Assembly (NCBI GenBank): GCA_017437165.1 | Contig: JAFSBS010000130.1 | Location: 1 to 7,750, forward strand | From: Clostridia bacterium | GTDB taxonomy: Bacteria > Bacillota > Clostridia > Oscillospirales > Acutalibacteraceae | Reading direction: 5' to 3' | Length of the DNA stretch: 7,750 nucleotides | In this document: in pieces, positions 1 to 7,673 of the stretch | How the letters are laid out: each line of letters starts with the position of its first letter | How positions within the stretch are numbered: position 1 is the first letter of the stretch | The notes under the pieces: model-generated | What the model was told of the DNA's origin: nothing | Databases searched by the model: none | Seen by the model: only the letters and a program-made list of their open reading frames with translations | Translations under genes and position numbers: made by a program

Positions 1-1248
1 AGATTAAAATGTTCATTTTGCGGTAAATCTCAAGACCAAGTTAAAAAATTAATTGCAGGTCCTGAAGTTTATATTTGTGATGAATGTGTTGAACTCTGTT
101 TACAGGTAATGGAAGGTATTGACCCTGAAGATGTTGAGAGAGCAATAGAAGAATCGACTGAAGAAAAAGCAAGTAATCTTCCGAAACCAATGGAAATCAA
201 AGAAAAACTTGATGAATATGTAATTGGACAGGAAGATGCAAAAAAGGTTTTATCAGTTGCAGTTTATAACCACTATAAGCGTGTTTATTGTGAAAAAAAT
301 GATGATGTTGAAATCGGAAAAAGTAATGTGCTTTTATTAGGTCCTACCGGTGTAGGTAAAACTTTGCTCGCTTCAACTCTTGCAAAAATTCTCGATGTTC
401 CGTTTGCTATTGCAGATGCTACCACTCTTACTGAAGCAGGTTATGTCGGCGAAGATGTTGAAAATATTCTTTTAAGACTTATTCAGGCGGCAGATTTTGA
501 TATCGAAAAAGCAGAAAAGGGTATTATTTATATTGACGAAATCGACAAAATCACAAGAAAAAGTGAAAATACATCTATCACCCGTGATGTAAGCGGTGAG
601 GGAGTTCAACAAGCACTTTTAAAAATTATTGAAGGTACAGTTGCAAATGTTCCGCCACAAGGTGGCAGAAAGCATCCTCAACAGGAATTTATCCAGATAG
701 ATACTTCAAAAATTCTCTTTATCTGTGGTGGTGCTTTTGCCGGAATTGAAAAGTTGGTTGAAGAAAGACTCGGCAAAAATGTGCTTGGTTTCGGTAGCGA
801 AATCCGTTCAAAAACAGATTTAAAGAAAATGGATATTATGTCAAAGGTTGTAACACAAGACCTTGTAAAATTCGGACTTATTCCCGAATTAGTCGGCAGA
901 ATTCCTGTTATTACATCATTAAAAGATTTAGATGTAGATGCCCTTGTAAGTATTATTACAGAACCTAAAAATGCACTTTTAAAACAGTATCAGAGTCTTT
1001 TCAAAATGGATGATGTAACTCTTGAATTTACTCCTGATGCAGTAAAACGTGTTGCAGAATTAACAATTGAAAAAGAAACAGGTGCCAGAGGTCTTCGTGC
1101 ATTGATGGAAAAAATATTAGTTCCTGTAATGTACTCTGTACCATCAGACGAAACAGCAGAGGTTGTTAAAATTACTGCTGATGTAGTTGACGGTAAAGAA
1201 GAACCAATTGTTATAAGAAAAACCAAAGGCAAAAATCAGGCATCATAA
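1..1248 (+). CDS. clpX: ATP-dependent Clp protease ATP-binding subunit ClpX (5' end cut by window)
   Basis: ClpX is the AAA+ unfoldase that recognises tagged or misfolded cytoplasmic proteins and threads them into the ClpP peptidase. The reading frame is open from base 1. The codons before the first ATG (109) encode the family's N-terminal zinc-binding domain, with CSFC at visible residues 4-7 and CDEC at 26-29, so 109 is not the start; about ten codons are probably missing to the left. In visible-residue numbering, Walker A GPTGVGKT is at 114-121, the GYVG pore loop at 147-150, Walker B with YIDEIDK at 177-183, the RKH pore loop at 223-225, an LGF ClpP-docking tripeptide at 262-264 and sensor-2 GARGLR at 361-366. 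The 415 visible residues match a nearly complete ClpX, and every key motif is intact. The LGF loop implies a ClpP partner, encoded outside the window. lon follows 11 bases later, probably in the same operon. Confidence 0.97.
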   Translation, partial: RLKCSFCGKSQDQVKKLIAGPEVYICDECVELCLQVMEGIDPEDVERAIEESTEEKASNLPKPMEIKEKLDEYVIGQEDAKKVLSVAVYNHYKRVYCEKNDDVEIGKSNVLLLGPTGVGKTLLASTLAKILDVPFAIADATTLTEAGYVGEDVENILLRLIQAADFDIEKAEKGIIYIDEIDKITRKSENTSITRDVSGEGVQQALLKIIEGTVANVPPQGGRKHPQQEFIQIDTSKILFICGGAFAGIEKLVEERLGKNVLGFGSEIRSKTDLKKMDIMSKVVTQDLVKFGLIPELVGRIPVITSLKDLDVDALVSIITEPKNALLKQYQSLFKMDDVTLEFTPDAVKRVAELTIEKETGARGLRALMEKILVPVMYSVPSDETAEVVKITADVVDGKEEPIVIRKTKGKNQAS

Positions 1249-1252
1249 AGGA
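1247..1252 (+). promoter_or_regulatory. Shine-Dalgarno site for lon
   Basis: AAAGGA overlaps the clpX stop codon and lies 7 bases before the ATG at 1260. This supports that ATG as the lon start. No promoter-like sequence fits in the 11-base gap, so lon is probably co-transcribed with clpX. Confidence 0.7.
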
Positions 1253-1259
1253 TTATAAT

Positions 1260-3674
1260 ATGATTAAGAAAAATGCAATTACAACTACGCTTCCCGTTCT
1301 TGCTATGAGAGGCGTGGTTGTTTTCCCGCAGATGACATTACATTTTGATGTGGGAAGACAAAAATCAATTTCGGCAATAAGAGCCGCTTTAAATACAACA
1401 GGTGAAATTTTCCTTACTGCGCAAATAGATTCAGATGTTGAAAATCCCGAATTCAAAGATTTGAATAAAATTGGTGTTGTAGCAGAAGTCAAACAAGTTA
1501 TTAAACTTCCGAATACAGAAGTTTTAAGAGTTGTTGTTGAAGGTAAATACAGAGCAACTATAACAGAACCAATTAAAACAAAACCTATTTTAAAAGCAGT
1601 TGTTACAGAAGTTTTCCAAAAAACTGTAAGAAAAGTTGATGCGCCTTACAGCGAAGCGTTAGTCAGAACATTAAGAGATTTGTTTGATGATTACGCAGAA
1701 CTTTTACCAAGACTTTCACCGGATGTTGAAATGACTGTTCATACTGAAGATAATATTGGTACATTAACTGATTACATTGTAAGTAACACTCTTTTAATGT
1801 TCGAAGACAAACAAGCACTTTTAAGCGAATTAAACCCGTTAAAAAGGGCGGAAAGACTTTGTAGTGTTTTAATAAAAGAAACTGAAATTCTCGGGCTTCA
1901 ACATAGTATTCACGAGGAAGTTCACGAGAAGATGGATAAAAACCAACGCGACTATTTCCTTCGTGAACAACTTAAGGTTATTTCACAAGAACTCAATGAT
2001 GAAGAGTCGCCTGAAGAAGAAGCCGAGAAATACAAAGCACAAATAAATGCTTTGCCACTCGAAGATAAATACAAGAAAAAGCTTCTTGATGAAAGTGACC
2101 GTCTTTTAAAACTTTCAAGCAGTAGTGCAGAAGCAAATGTTACCCGTACATATTTAGATAGAGTTTTAGCACTTCCTTGGAATAATGAAACAAAAGATTC
2201 ATTACATCTTGATAAAGCAAGAAAAGTATTAGACAAAGACCATTATGGTTTAACAGAAGTAAAAGAAAGAATTGTAGAGCTTATTGCAGTTAAAAAACTT
2301 TCAGAAAATGTTAATTCACAAATCCTTTGTCTTGTAGGCCCTCCGGGTGTCGGTAAAACATCTATTGCAAAGTCACTTGCTAAAGCAATGAATAAAAACT
2401 ATGCAAGAATTTCTCTCGGTGGAGTTCACGATGAAGCAGAAATTCGTGGTCACAGAAGAACTTATATAGGTGCTATGCCGGGTAGAATTATTTCTGCTGT
2501 TGAACAGGCGGGTTCTACTAATCCGCTTATATTGCTCGATGAAATTGACAAATTGGGTAACGATTATAAAGGTGACCCATCTTCTGCGCTTTTAGAGGTG
2601 CTTGACGGTGAGCAGAACAGTACATTCCAAGACCATTATTTAGATGTACCGTTTGATTTAAGTAAGGTGTTGTTCATTACTACTGCAAACGATGCTTCAG
2701 CTATTCCTGGTCCGCTTTACGACAGAATGGAAATTATCGAACTTTACAGTTATACCGCTGAAGAAAAGTTCAGAATTGCTAAAAAACACCTTGTACCAAA
2801 ACAACTTAAAAACTTTAATATAACTACTAAAATGCTCTCTATTACAGATTCTGCTTTGCGTCTTATAATAGACGGTTACACAAAAGAAGCGGGTGTAAGA
2901 ACATTAGAAAGAGTTATAACTAAAATTTTAAGAAAAGCTGCGGTTAAATTTGCTGATGGTTTCAGTGGTAAAATTACAGTTACACCTGACAATTTAGAAG
3001 AATTTTTAGGTGCAAGAAAATATAAAGACAACGACCTTTCACTCGAAAATATGATTGGTGCAGTAAATGGTCTTGCGTGGACTAAAGTCGGTGGCGAAAT
3101 TATGCAGATTGAAGCATCAATTTTAGAAGGAACAGGTAAAATTGAGCTTACGGGTTCTTTAGGCGATGTTATGAAAGAGTCTGCAAAAATTGCGGTTAGC
3201 TTTGTAAGAAGCAGAGCAAATGAATTAGGTATTGACTCTGACTTCTATAAGACTAAAGATATTCATATTCACGCACCGGAGGGCGCAGTGCCAAAAGATG
3301 GCCCATCTGCAGGTGTTACAATGACAACTGCACTTGTTTCTGCACTCACAAATCGCCCTGTAAAGCCGGATGTTGCAATGACTGGTGAAATTTCATTACG
3401 TGGTAATGTTCTCGCAATTGGTGGTTTAAAAGAAAAATCAATGGCGGCATATAAAAACAAAATGAAAACGGTTTTAATTCCAAAAGACAATCTTCCTGAT
3501 TTAGAAAAGGTTGACGATGTCGTTAAAGAAAATATTGAATTCATTGCGGTTTCTACTCTTGATGAGGTTTTGAATTTAGCGTTGACTAAACCTAAGAAAT
3601 CACGACAGAGTAAAAAAACTACCGTGAAAATTCAGGAAACAAGCGAAGAATCACAGACTACAGTTTGTTGTTGA
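1260..3674 (+). CDS. lon: ATP-dependent protease Lon (LonA type)
   Basis: Lon is a soluble cytoplasmic homo-oligomeric AAA+ serine protease that unfolds and degrades damaged and short-lived regulatory proteins. The 804 residues have the LonA order: N-terminal substrate-binding domain (about 8-200), helical linker (about 200-310), AAA+ module and C-terminal protease domain (about 590-775). Walker A GPPGVGKT is at 360-367, Walker B LLDEID at 425-430, the sensor-1 region ITTAN at 473-477 and sensor-2 GVRTLER at 545-551. The catalytic dyad is complete: Ser683 in DGPSAG and Lys726 in GGLKEK, 43 residues apart as in Escherichia coli Lon (Ser679/Lys722). There is no membrane segment, which excludes LonB. 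After about residue 777 comes a 28-residue Lys/Ser/Thr-rich tail ending in two cysteines, outside the conserved domain. It starts 11 bases after clpX and ends 14 bases before engB. Confidence 0.97.
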   Translation: MIKKNAITTTLPVLAMRGVVVFPQMTLHFDVGRQKSISAIRAALNTTGEIFLTAQIDSDVENPEFKDLNKIGVVAEVKQVIKLPNTEVLRVVVEGKYRATITEPIKTKPILKAVVTEVFQKTVRKVDAPYSEALVRTLRDLFDDYAELLPRLSPDVEMTVHTEDNIGTLTDYIVSNTLLMFEDKQALLSELNPLKRAERLCSVLIKETEILGLQHSIHEEVHEKMDKNQRDYFLREQLKVISQELNDEESPEEEAEKYKAQINALPLEDKYKKKLLDESDRLLKLSSSSAEANVTRTYLDRVLALPWNNETKDSLHLDKARKVLDKDHYGLTEVKERIVELIAVKKLSENVNSQILCLVGPPGVGKTSIAKSLAKAMNKNYARISLGGVHDEAEIRGHRRTYIGAMPGRIISAVEQAGSTNPLILLDEIDKLGNDYKGDPSSALLEVLDGEQNSTFQDHYLDVPFDLSKVLFITTANDASAIPGPLYDRMEIIELYSYTAEEKFRIAKKHLVPKQLKNFNITTKMLSITDSALRLIIDGYTKEAGVRTLERVITKILRKAAVKFADGFSGKITVTPDNLEEFLGARKYKDNDLSLENMIGAVNGLAWTKVGGEIMQIEASILEGTGKIELTGSLGDVMKESAKIAVSFVRSRANELGIDSDFYKTKDIHIHAPEGAVPKDGPSAGVTMTTALVSALTNRPVKPDVAMTGEISLRGNVLAIGGLKEKSMAAYKNKMKTVLIPKDNLPDLEKVDDVVKENIEFIAVSTLDEVLNLALTKPKKSRQSKKTTVKIQETSEESQTTVCC

Positions 3675-3680
3675 AAGGGG
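3674..3680 (+). promoter_or_regulatory. Shine-Dalgarno site deciding the GTG start of engB
   Basis: AAAGGGG starts on the last base of the lon stop codon and ends 8 bases before GTG at 3689. The next in-frame ATG (codon 39) falls after the P-loop and would remove the nucleotide-binding site, so the GTG is the only sensible start. Confidence 0.75.
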
Positions 3681-3688
3681 ATTTTTAA

Positions 3689-4273
3689 GTGAATTTTAAT
3701 AAGGTAGAATTTGAAGCGGCATTCGGTACGCTTTCACAAATCCCTGAGTCAACAGTAACAGAAATTGCATTTGCCGGCAGGTCAAATGTAGGTAAATCTT
3801 CAATGCTTAATAAACTCTTTAACAGAAAGAATTTAGCACGTGTTTCTTCTGTACCGGGTAAAACTATTACAATTAACTTTTACAGAACAGAAGATGTAAG
3901 AATTGTTGATTTACCGGGTTATGGCTACGCTAAAGTTGCAAAAGGCGAAAAACGTCGATGGGCAGAAATGATGGAAGGCTACTTCCAGAATGAACGAAAC
4001 CTAAAACTTGTTGTTCAGCTTGTGGATATGCGTCATAAGCCATCTGAAGATGATTATATTATGATGCAATTTTTACAGGATTGTGAAATCCCATTCATAG
4101 TTGCTGCAACTAAAAGCGACAAGCTCAATAAAACACAGTACAAAGAACGCGTTGAGGGACTTCGCGAGGAACTCAAGGAATTCGGAGAAGACCTTACAAT
4201 CATTCCGTTCTCATCTGAAAAAGGTGACGGGCTTGATGAACTCAAGGCTGTGCTTGAGAAGTACGCGGAGTAA
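3689..4273 (+). CDS. engB: Ribosome biogenesis GTP-binding protein EngB/YsxC
   Basis: EngB (YsxC/YihA) is a small TRAFAC-class GTPase that binds the ribosome and is needed for late assembly of the 50S subunit, as shown in Bacillus subtilis. The 194 residues are the usual family length and form a single G domain. G1 GRSNVGKSS is at 30-38, the switch I/G2 region with PGKT at 56-59, G3 DLPGYGYA at 74-81, G4 TKSD at 141-144 and G5 SSEKG at 175-179. Translation starts at GTG with a good ribosome-binding site 8 bases upstream. In switch I, Ile60 sits where many homologues have Gln (PGKTQT), a mild deviation. It is the last gene of the clpX-lon-engB run; a clpX-lonA-ysxC neighbourhood is also known in Bacillus subtilis, where lonB is also present. 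A strong terminator hairpin lies about 100 bases downstream. Confidence 0.96.
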   Translation: MNFNKVEFEAAFGTLSQIPESTVTEIAFAGRSNVGKSSMLNKLFNRKNLARVSSVPGKTITINFYRTEDVRIVDLPGYGYAKVAKGEKRRWAEMMEGYFQNERNLKLVVQLVDMRHKPSEDDYIMMQFLQDCEIPFIVAATKSDKLNKTQYKERVEGLREELKEFGEDLTIIPFSSEKGDGLDELKAVLEKYAE

Positions 4274-4292
4274 TGCAGAATTTCATGATTAT

Positions 4293-4324
4293 AATTGAAA
4301 ATTGAGAATTGAGAATTGAAAATT
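4293..4324. repeat. Tandem 7-bp repeat, AATTGAA/AATTGAG
   Basis: Four consecutive heptamers read AATTGAA, AATTGAG, AATTGAG, AATTGAA (4293-4320), followed by a fifth partial AATT (4321-4324). The unit varies only at position 7 (A or G). It begins 19 bases after the engB stop. Similar AATTGAR arrays occur between genes in many low-GC Clostridia, which I state from memory; their function is unknown to me. Antisense reading gives meaningless Ile/Phe/Asn/Ser-rich peptide. Confidence 0.8.
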
Positions 4325-4328
4325 TCGG

Positions 4329-4343
4329 AAGTCCTGCGGACTT
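4329..4343. repeat. Small perfect hairpin next to the heptamer array
   Basis: AAGTCC and GGACTT form a 6-bp stem around a TGC loop, five bases after the last heptamer. No T-run follows on either strand, so it is a poor terminator. It is more likely part of the same repeat element as the heptamers; that link is inference. Confidence 0.5.
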
Positions 4344-4371
4344 GATTGTAATTGTCAGTCAATAAAATAAC

Positions 4372-4420
4372 AAGTTCTATCATTTAAAGTTTTCGTGAAC
4401 TGAAAATGATAGAACTTTTT
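4372..4420. terminator. Intrinsic terminator between the convergent operons
   Basis: A perfect 14-bp stem pairs AAGTTCTATCATTT (4372-4385) with its complement at 4404-4417. The 18-base loop can fold further (AGTT 4388-4391 with AACT 4398-4401). On the plus strand the stem runs into TTTTT at 4416-4420 followed by a T-rich stretch, a good rho-independent terminator for clpX-lon-engB. On the minus strand the stem is followed by TTGTTATTTTATT, less uniform but T-rich, so it may also end the obg-mrnC-yitT-lepA transcript. The stem is AT-rich and relies on length. Confidence 0.8.
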
Positions 4421-4464
4421 CTGCTTTTATAGTTTTAATATTACGATGTGTTTGCTTTAGAAAT

Positions 4465-4522
4465 ATATCGCAAATCCGTAAGGATTTATATCGCTGATGA
4501 AAAACGCTTCAGCGTTTTCATC
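4465..4522. repeat. Palindromic repeat module: two hairpins separated by ATATCGC direct repeats
   Basis: ATATCGC occurs at 4465-4471 and again at 4488-4494. Between the copies is a hairpin of AAATCC (4472-4477), loop GTAA and GGATTT (4482-4487). After the second copy is a larger hairpin, GATGAAAAACGC (4496-4507) with GCGTTTTCATC (4512-4522), one bulged A and a four-base loop. Decayed sequence upstream (4444-4464) may be a third unit. The alternation of short hairpins with a GATAT-like spacer resembles intergenic hairpin-chain elements of Clostridia, which I recall but could not search for. The last stem overlaps the lepA stop codon. On the minus strand its inner AAAACGC/GCGTTTT stem with adjoining T residues could act as a weak lepA terminator. 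Confidence 0.65.
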
Positions 4523-6335
4523 AATCCTCATCCAACTTAAGAATAGCCATAAATGCTTCTTGTGGTACTTCAACTGTACCGAATGAACGCATTCTCTTTT
4601 TACCTTCTTTTTGCTTTTCAAGAAGTTTTTTCTTTCTGGTAATGTCACCGCCGTAACATTTTGCAAGAACGTCTTTACGCATTGCCTTAACAGTTTCTCT
4701 TGCAATAACCTTGCCACCAATAGCAATCTGAATCGGTATTTCAAACATCTGTCTTGGAATATTGTCCTTAAGCTTTTCAGCAATCTTTCTTGCTCTGCCA
4801 TACGCTTTGTCAGAGTGTACCATAAATGAAAGAGCATCGACTATATTACCATTAAGAAGAACGTCAAGTTTTACAAGATTTGACTTTCTGTATTCAGAGA
4901 TTTCATAGTCAAGTGAAGCGTAACCACGAGTTCTTGATTTTAACGCATCAAAGAAGTCGTAAATGATTTCGTTAAGTGGTAAATCGTATTTTAATTCAAC
5001 CCTGTCAGAAGAAATGTAGTCCATATTTTTAAAGGTACCACGTCTTTCCTGACATAAATCCATTATCGCACCAACATATTCAGGTGGTGAATAGATATGT
5101 GCATCTGCAACAGGTTCTTCTGAAAAATCAATTGTTGCAGGGTCAGGGTAGTGGGTAGGGTTGTCAATTTCAATAACTTCACCATTTGTTAAGTGAATTT
5201 TATAAACAACACTCGGAATTGTTGTAACTAAATCTAAATTGTATTCTCTTTCGAGTCTTTCCTGAATAATTTCGAGATGTAAAAGACCTAAGAAACCACA
5301 TCTGAAACCAAATCCCAAAGCACCTGAGGTTTCCGGCTCATAAGAAAGTGCAGCATCATTAAGTTGTAATTTTTCGAGTGCTTCGTGAAGATTTTCGTAG
5401 TCAGCACCGTCAGCAGGGTAAATACCGCAGTAAACCATTGGTGTTGCTTGTCTGTAACCGGGTAACGCTTCTTTTGCCGGATTAGAAGCCAAAGTAACAG
5501 TATCACCAACACGGGCATCACTTACAGTTTTTATTGAAGCAGTAATATAACCAACTTCACCCGCACAGAGTTTATCTCTTGGCTCAAGTGATGTTGCTCT
5601 CATATAACCTGTTTCAACAACAGTAAATTCTGCACCGGTTGCCATCATTTTCATTGTGTCACCGGGTTTAATTGTACCGTCAACTATTCTTGTGTAAACA
5701 ATAACGCCTTTGTAATTGTCGTAAACAGAGTCAAATATTAACGCTCTCAAAGGTGCATCGTCATCACCCTGTGGGGCGGGAATATCTTTTACAATTCTTT
5801 CTAAAACCTGTTCTACATTCTGACCTGTTTTAGCAGATACTCTTGGTGCATCTTCACAAGGGAGGCCAATAATATCTTCAACTTCCAAACTTACTCTTTC
5901 AGGGTCTGCAGAAGGTAAGTCAATCTTATTTATAACAGGTACTAATTCAAGGTTGTGGTCAAGGGCTAAATATGTATTGCCCAGAGTCTGTGCTTCAATA
6001 CCCTGACTTGCGTCAATTATTAAAATTGCACCCTCACACGCTGCGAGTGAACGAGAAACCTCATAGTTAAAGTCAACGTGACCGGGAGTGTCAATTAAGT
6101 TAAGCTGATATACCTTGCCGTCATTTGCTTTATAGTCAAGTTTAACAGCGTGAGCCTTAATTGTAATGCCACGCTCTCTTTCCAAATCCATATCATCAAG
6201 TAATTGAGCGGACATATCTCTTTTTGCAACCGACTCAGTTAACTCTAAAAGTCTGTCTGCGAGTGTGGATTTGCCGTGGTCAATATGGGCAATGATTGAA
6301 AAGTTTCGTATGTTTTCTTTTGTTACAAGGGACAT
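4521..6335 (-). CDS. lepA: Translation elongation factor 4 (LepA/EF4)
   Basis: LepA is a ribosome-dependent translational GTPase related to EF-G. It has been proposed to back-translocate stalled ribosomes and, in later work, to assist 30S biogenesis. The 604 residues match the family's usual length of about 600. In the G domain, G1 AHIDHGKST is at 16-24, the switch I RGIT at 55-58, G3 DTPGH at 82-86 and G4 NKID at 136-139. The EF-G-like middle domains include the family hallmark [11 protein letters not shown]. The LepA-specific C-terminal domain ends with a [20 protein letters not shown] block (560-579), diagnostic against EF-G, BipA or TetM-type proteins. The ATG at 6335 has AAAGGAA 10 bases upstream. 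It lies 32 bases after the YitT-like gene on the same strand, and no promoter is evident there. Its TGA stop lies inside a repeat hairpin, yet the C-terminus looks normal. Confidence 0.97.
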   Translation of the reverse strand: MSLVTKENIRNFSIIAHIDHGKSTLADRLLELTESVAKRDMSAQLLDDMDLERERGITIKAHAVKLDYKANDGKVYQLNLIDTPGHVDFNYEVSRSLAACEGAILIIDASQGIEAQTLGNTYLALDHNLELVPVINKIDLPSADPERVSLEVEDIIGLPCEDAPRVSAKTGQNVEQVLERIVKDIPAPQGDDDAPLRALIFDSVYDNYKGVIVYTRIVDGTIKPGDTMKMMATGAEFTVVETGYMRATSLEPRDKLCAGEVGYITASIKTVSDARVGDTVTLASNPAKEALPGYRQATPMVYCGIYPADGADYENLHEALEKLQLNDAALSYEPETSGALGFGFRCGFLGLLHLEIIQERLEREYNLDLVTTIPSVVYKIHLTNGEVIEIDNPTHYPDPATIDFSEEPVADAHIYSPPEYVGAIMDLCQERRGTFKNMDYISSDRVELKYDLPLNEIIYDFFDALKSRTRGYASLDYEISEYRKSNLVKLDVLLNGNIVDALSFMVHSDKAYGRARKIAEKLKDNIPRQMFEIPIQIAIGGKVIARETVKAMRKDVLAKCYGGDITRKKKLLEKQKEGKKRMRSFGTVEVPQEAFMAILKLDED

Positions 6336-6345
6336 AAATAATGTG

Positions 6346-6352
6346 TTCCTTT
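6346..6352 (-). promoter_or_regulatory. Shine-Dalgarno site for lepA
   Basis: The minus strand reads AAAGGAA 10 bases before the lepA ATG, inside the 32-base gap after the YitT-like gene. The spacing is slightly long but acceptable. Confidence 0.6.
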
Positions 6353-6367
6353 CTTTTATTTGTTGTT

Positions 6368-7249
6368 TTAATTATTTTGGAAACCGTAGCCGAATACTTC
6401 ATTTGATTCAGTAATAACAGTAAAAGCGCCACAGTCAATTTCTTTTACAAATTTGTTTATTTCAGCAACTTCATTTGGTCTTACAACAGAAAGAACAATT
6501 GTCTTTTTATTATCTGTGTAACCACCGGAAGCGGGGATTAAAGTGACCCCATGCCCAATTTCATTCATAATTCTTTTTGAAATTTCTTCAGGTGAAGATG
6601 TGATTATAAGAAGCATTTTACTTCTTGCTGCACCAAAAATAATAGCATCAACAGCTCTTGAAGTCACAAAAAACAGTATGGTTGAATAAAGAAGTGCTTC
6701 AACACTTTTATAAACAAAAAGGGTAGATATAACAATAACAGCATCTATTATAAAAACAAGCGTACCTAAAGACAGGTGTGGATGCTTAAGTTTTATAAGC
6801 TTTGCTAAAATGTCTGCACCACCGGTTGTGCCACCTCTTAAAAATATAATTCCTACACCTACGCCAATAGAAACGCCGCCAAAAATTGAGGCTAAAAGCG
6901 GTGAGTAGATATAATGCTTTTCTAAAATAAAAGGCAAAATATCAATTAAAGTTGATGTAAGAAAAGTAGCGTAAAGCGATTTATAAAAAAACTTTTTCCC
7001 GAATTTTTTGAACGAAAAAATAAAAAGCGGAATGTTAACAGCTATAATAACGGAACCTATCGGAATGTTAAATAGATGGTTTAACATTGTGCCTATACCT
7101 GAAACACCACCGGGTGCTATATTATTCGGTGCAGAAAACATTACTATTCCAAGCGAAAAAATTAAAGCACCAATAGATATAACTATATAATCAAAAATCG
7201 TTTGTTTAATATTATTCTTTAATTGTTGATTTTTCAAGATACTCTTCAC
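6368..7249 (-). CDS. YitT-family integral membrane protein (DUF161 plus DUF2179)
   Basis: This is a polytopic membrane protein of the YitT family, common and often multi-copy in Firmicutes; its substrate and role are not established. A short Lys/Asn-rich N-terminus precedes five or six hydrophobic segments (about 18-40, 63-80, 92-110, 117-138, 163-180 and a possible one at 182-205). The family-typical [12 protein letters not shown] is at 139-150. A soluble DUF2179-type domain (about 211-290) ends with [17 protein letters not shown], the conserved final strand of the family. The 293 residues are a normal length. The GTG at 7249 overlaps mrnC by 38 bases but has no ribosome-binding site upstream. 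A TTG at 7237 (289 residues) has AGGTGA 8 bases upstream and may be the true start. The overlap suggests translational coupling to mrnC. The family call is firm; function cannot be read from the sequence. Confidence 0.92.
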   Translation of the reverse strand: MKSILKNQQLKNNIKQTIFDYIVISIGALIFSLGIVMFSAPNNIAPGGVSGIGTMLNHLFNIPIGSVIIAVNIPLFIFSFKKFGKKFFYKSLYATFLTSTLIDILPFILEKHYIYSPLLASIFGGVSIGVGVGIIFLRGGTTGGADILAKLIKLKHPHLSLGTLVFIIDAVIVISTLFVYKSVEALLYSTILFFVTSRAVDAIIFGAARSKMLLIITSSPEEISKRIMNEIGHGVTLIPASGGYTDNKKTIVLSVVRPNEVAEINKFVKEIDCGAFTVITESNEVFGYGFQNN

Positions 7250-7673
7250 CTGTACTTATATTGAATATGTACAGAATTCTTTTAAAATCACCAATTAAGT
7301 AAAGGTATCCGTACAGAGTTTCGAGTCCCGTCGCATAGCGGTAATCACTGTCACTCTGGTTTTTTGGTACATGGCCACTGTGAGCATTTCTGCCACGTTT
7401 AAAAATTGCTTCTTCGTCTTCTGTAAGTTCAGGTAATACCTTCTTTATCATTTCCGCCTGACAATTTGCATTAACTAATTTTACAGAGTCTTTATGAAGT
7501 GCATTTGTTGGTCTGTTAGCAGTTTTTAAAAGCATTTCACGGACTAAAAGGCTGTAAACTGCATCTCCTAAAAAGGCAAGTGTCAGGGGACTAAATTGTT
7601 TTGCTTCAGTTTTTGTAATTGGAGATGAAGAAAATAATGTTGAATTCAAAATTTCTTTTTCATTAAGGCACAT
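7212..7673 (-). CDS. mrnC: Mini-ribonuclease 3 (Mini-III)
   Basis: MrnC is a dimeric RNase III-like endonuclease without a double-stranded-RNA-binding domain. In Bacillus subtilis it matures the ends of 23S rRNA in the 50S precursor. From the ATG at 7673 the protein has 153 residues, comprising only the RNase III catalytic fold. The signature LAFLGDAVY is at 32-40 with catalytic Asp37, KRGRNA is at 92-97, and YATGLETLYGYLYL is at 113-126 with the second metal-binding acid Glu118. An in-frame TTG lies two codons upstream (7679), but GGAG at 7684-7681 is 7 bases from the ATG, so I prefer the ATG. The start overlaps the end of obg by 11 bases and the 3' end overlaps the YitT-like gene, so translation of all three may be coupled. 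The neighbouring Obg also acts on 50S maturation. Confidence 0.95.
   Translation of the reverse strand: MCLNEKEILNSTLFSSSPITKTEAKQFSPLTLAFLGDAVYSLLVREMLLKTANRPTNALHKDSVKLVNANCQAEMIKKVLPELTEDEEAIFKRGRNAHSGHVPKNQSDSDYRYATGLETLYGYLYLIGDFKRILYIFNISTGEEYLEKSTIKE
7246..7251 (-). promoter_or_regulatory. Possible Shine-Dalgarno site for a TTG start of the YitT-like gene
   Basis: AGGTGA on the minus strand lies 8 bases before TTG at 7237-7235. It also contains the GTG (7249-7247) that would be the longest-frame start, so the same bases are either the ribosome-binding site or the start codon. The site is inside the mrnC coding sequence. Confidence 0.45.

Noticed and set aside
1..108. ATG at 109 as the start of clpX
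   Set aside because: The upstream in-frame codons encode the ClpX zinc-binding cysteines, so the gene enters from the left edge.
1952..2236. 94-residue minus-strand open frame inside lon
   Set aside because: Ser/Leu-rich antisense of the Lon coiled linker; no start signal and no family match.
4101..4298. 65-residue plus-strand open frame inside engB
   Set aside because: It is an alternative frame of engB, whose own frame has G4 and G5 motifs here. The peptide is not recognisable.
4293..4324. CRISPR array
   Set aside because: The repeats are 7 bases long and directly adjacent, with no spacers, and no cas gene is present.
4054..4383. 109-residue minus-strand open frame antisense to the end of engB
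   Set aside because: It runs through the AATTGAR array, giving Ile/Phe/Asn/Ser low-complexity peptide, and lies opposite a well-supported gene. No ribosome-binding site or family resemblance is seen.
4457..4837. 126-residue minus-strand open frame overlapping the 3' end of lepA in another frame
   Set aside because: It is a shifted-frame shadow of lepA that runs into the palindromic repeat. The lepA frame carries clear LepA C-terminal motifs.
7008..7190. 60-residue plus-strand open frame opposite the YitT-like gene
   Set aside because: Antisense of transmembrane-coding sequence, with no supporting ribosome-binding site or domain.
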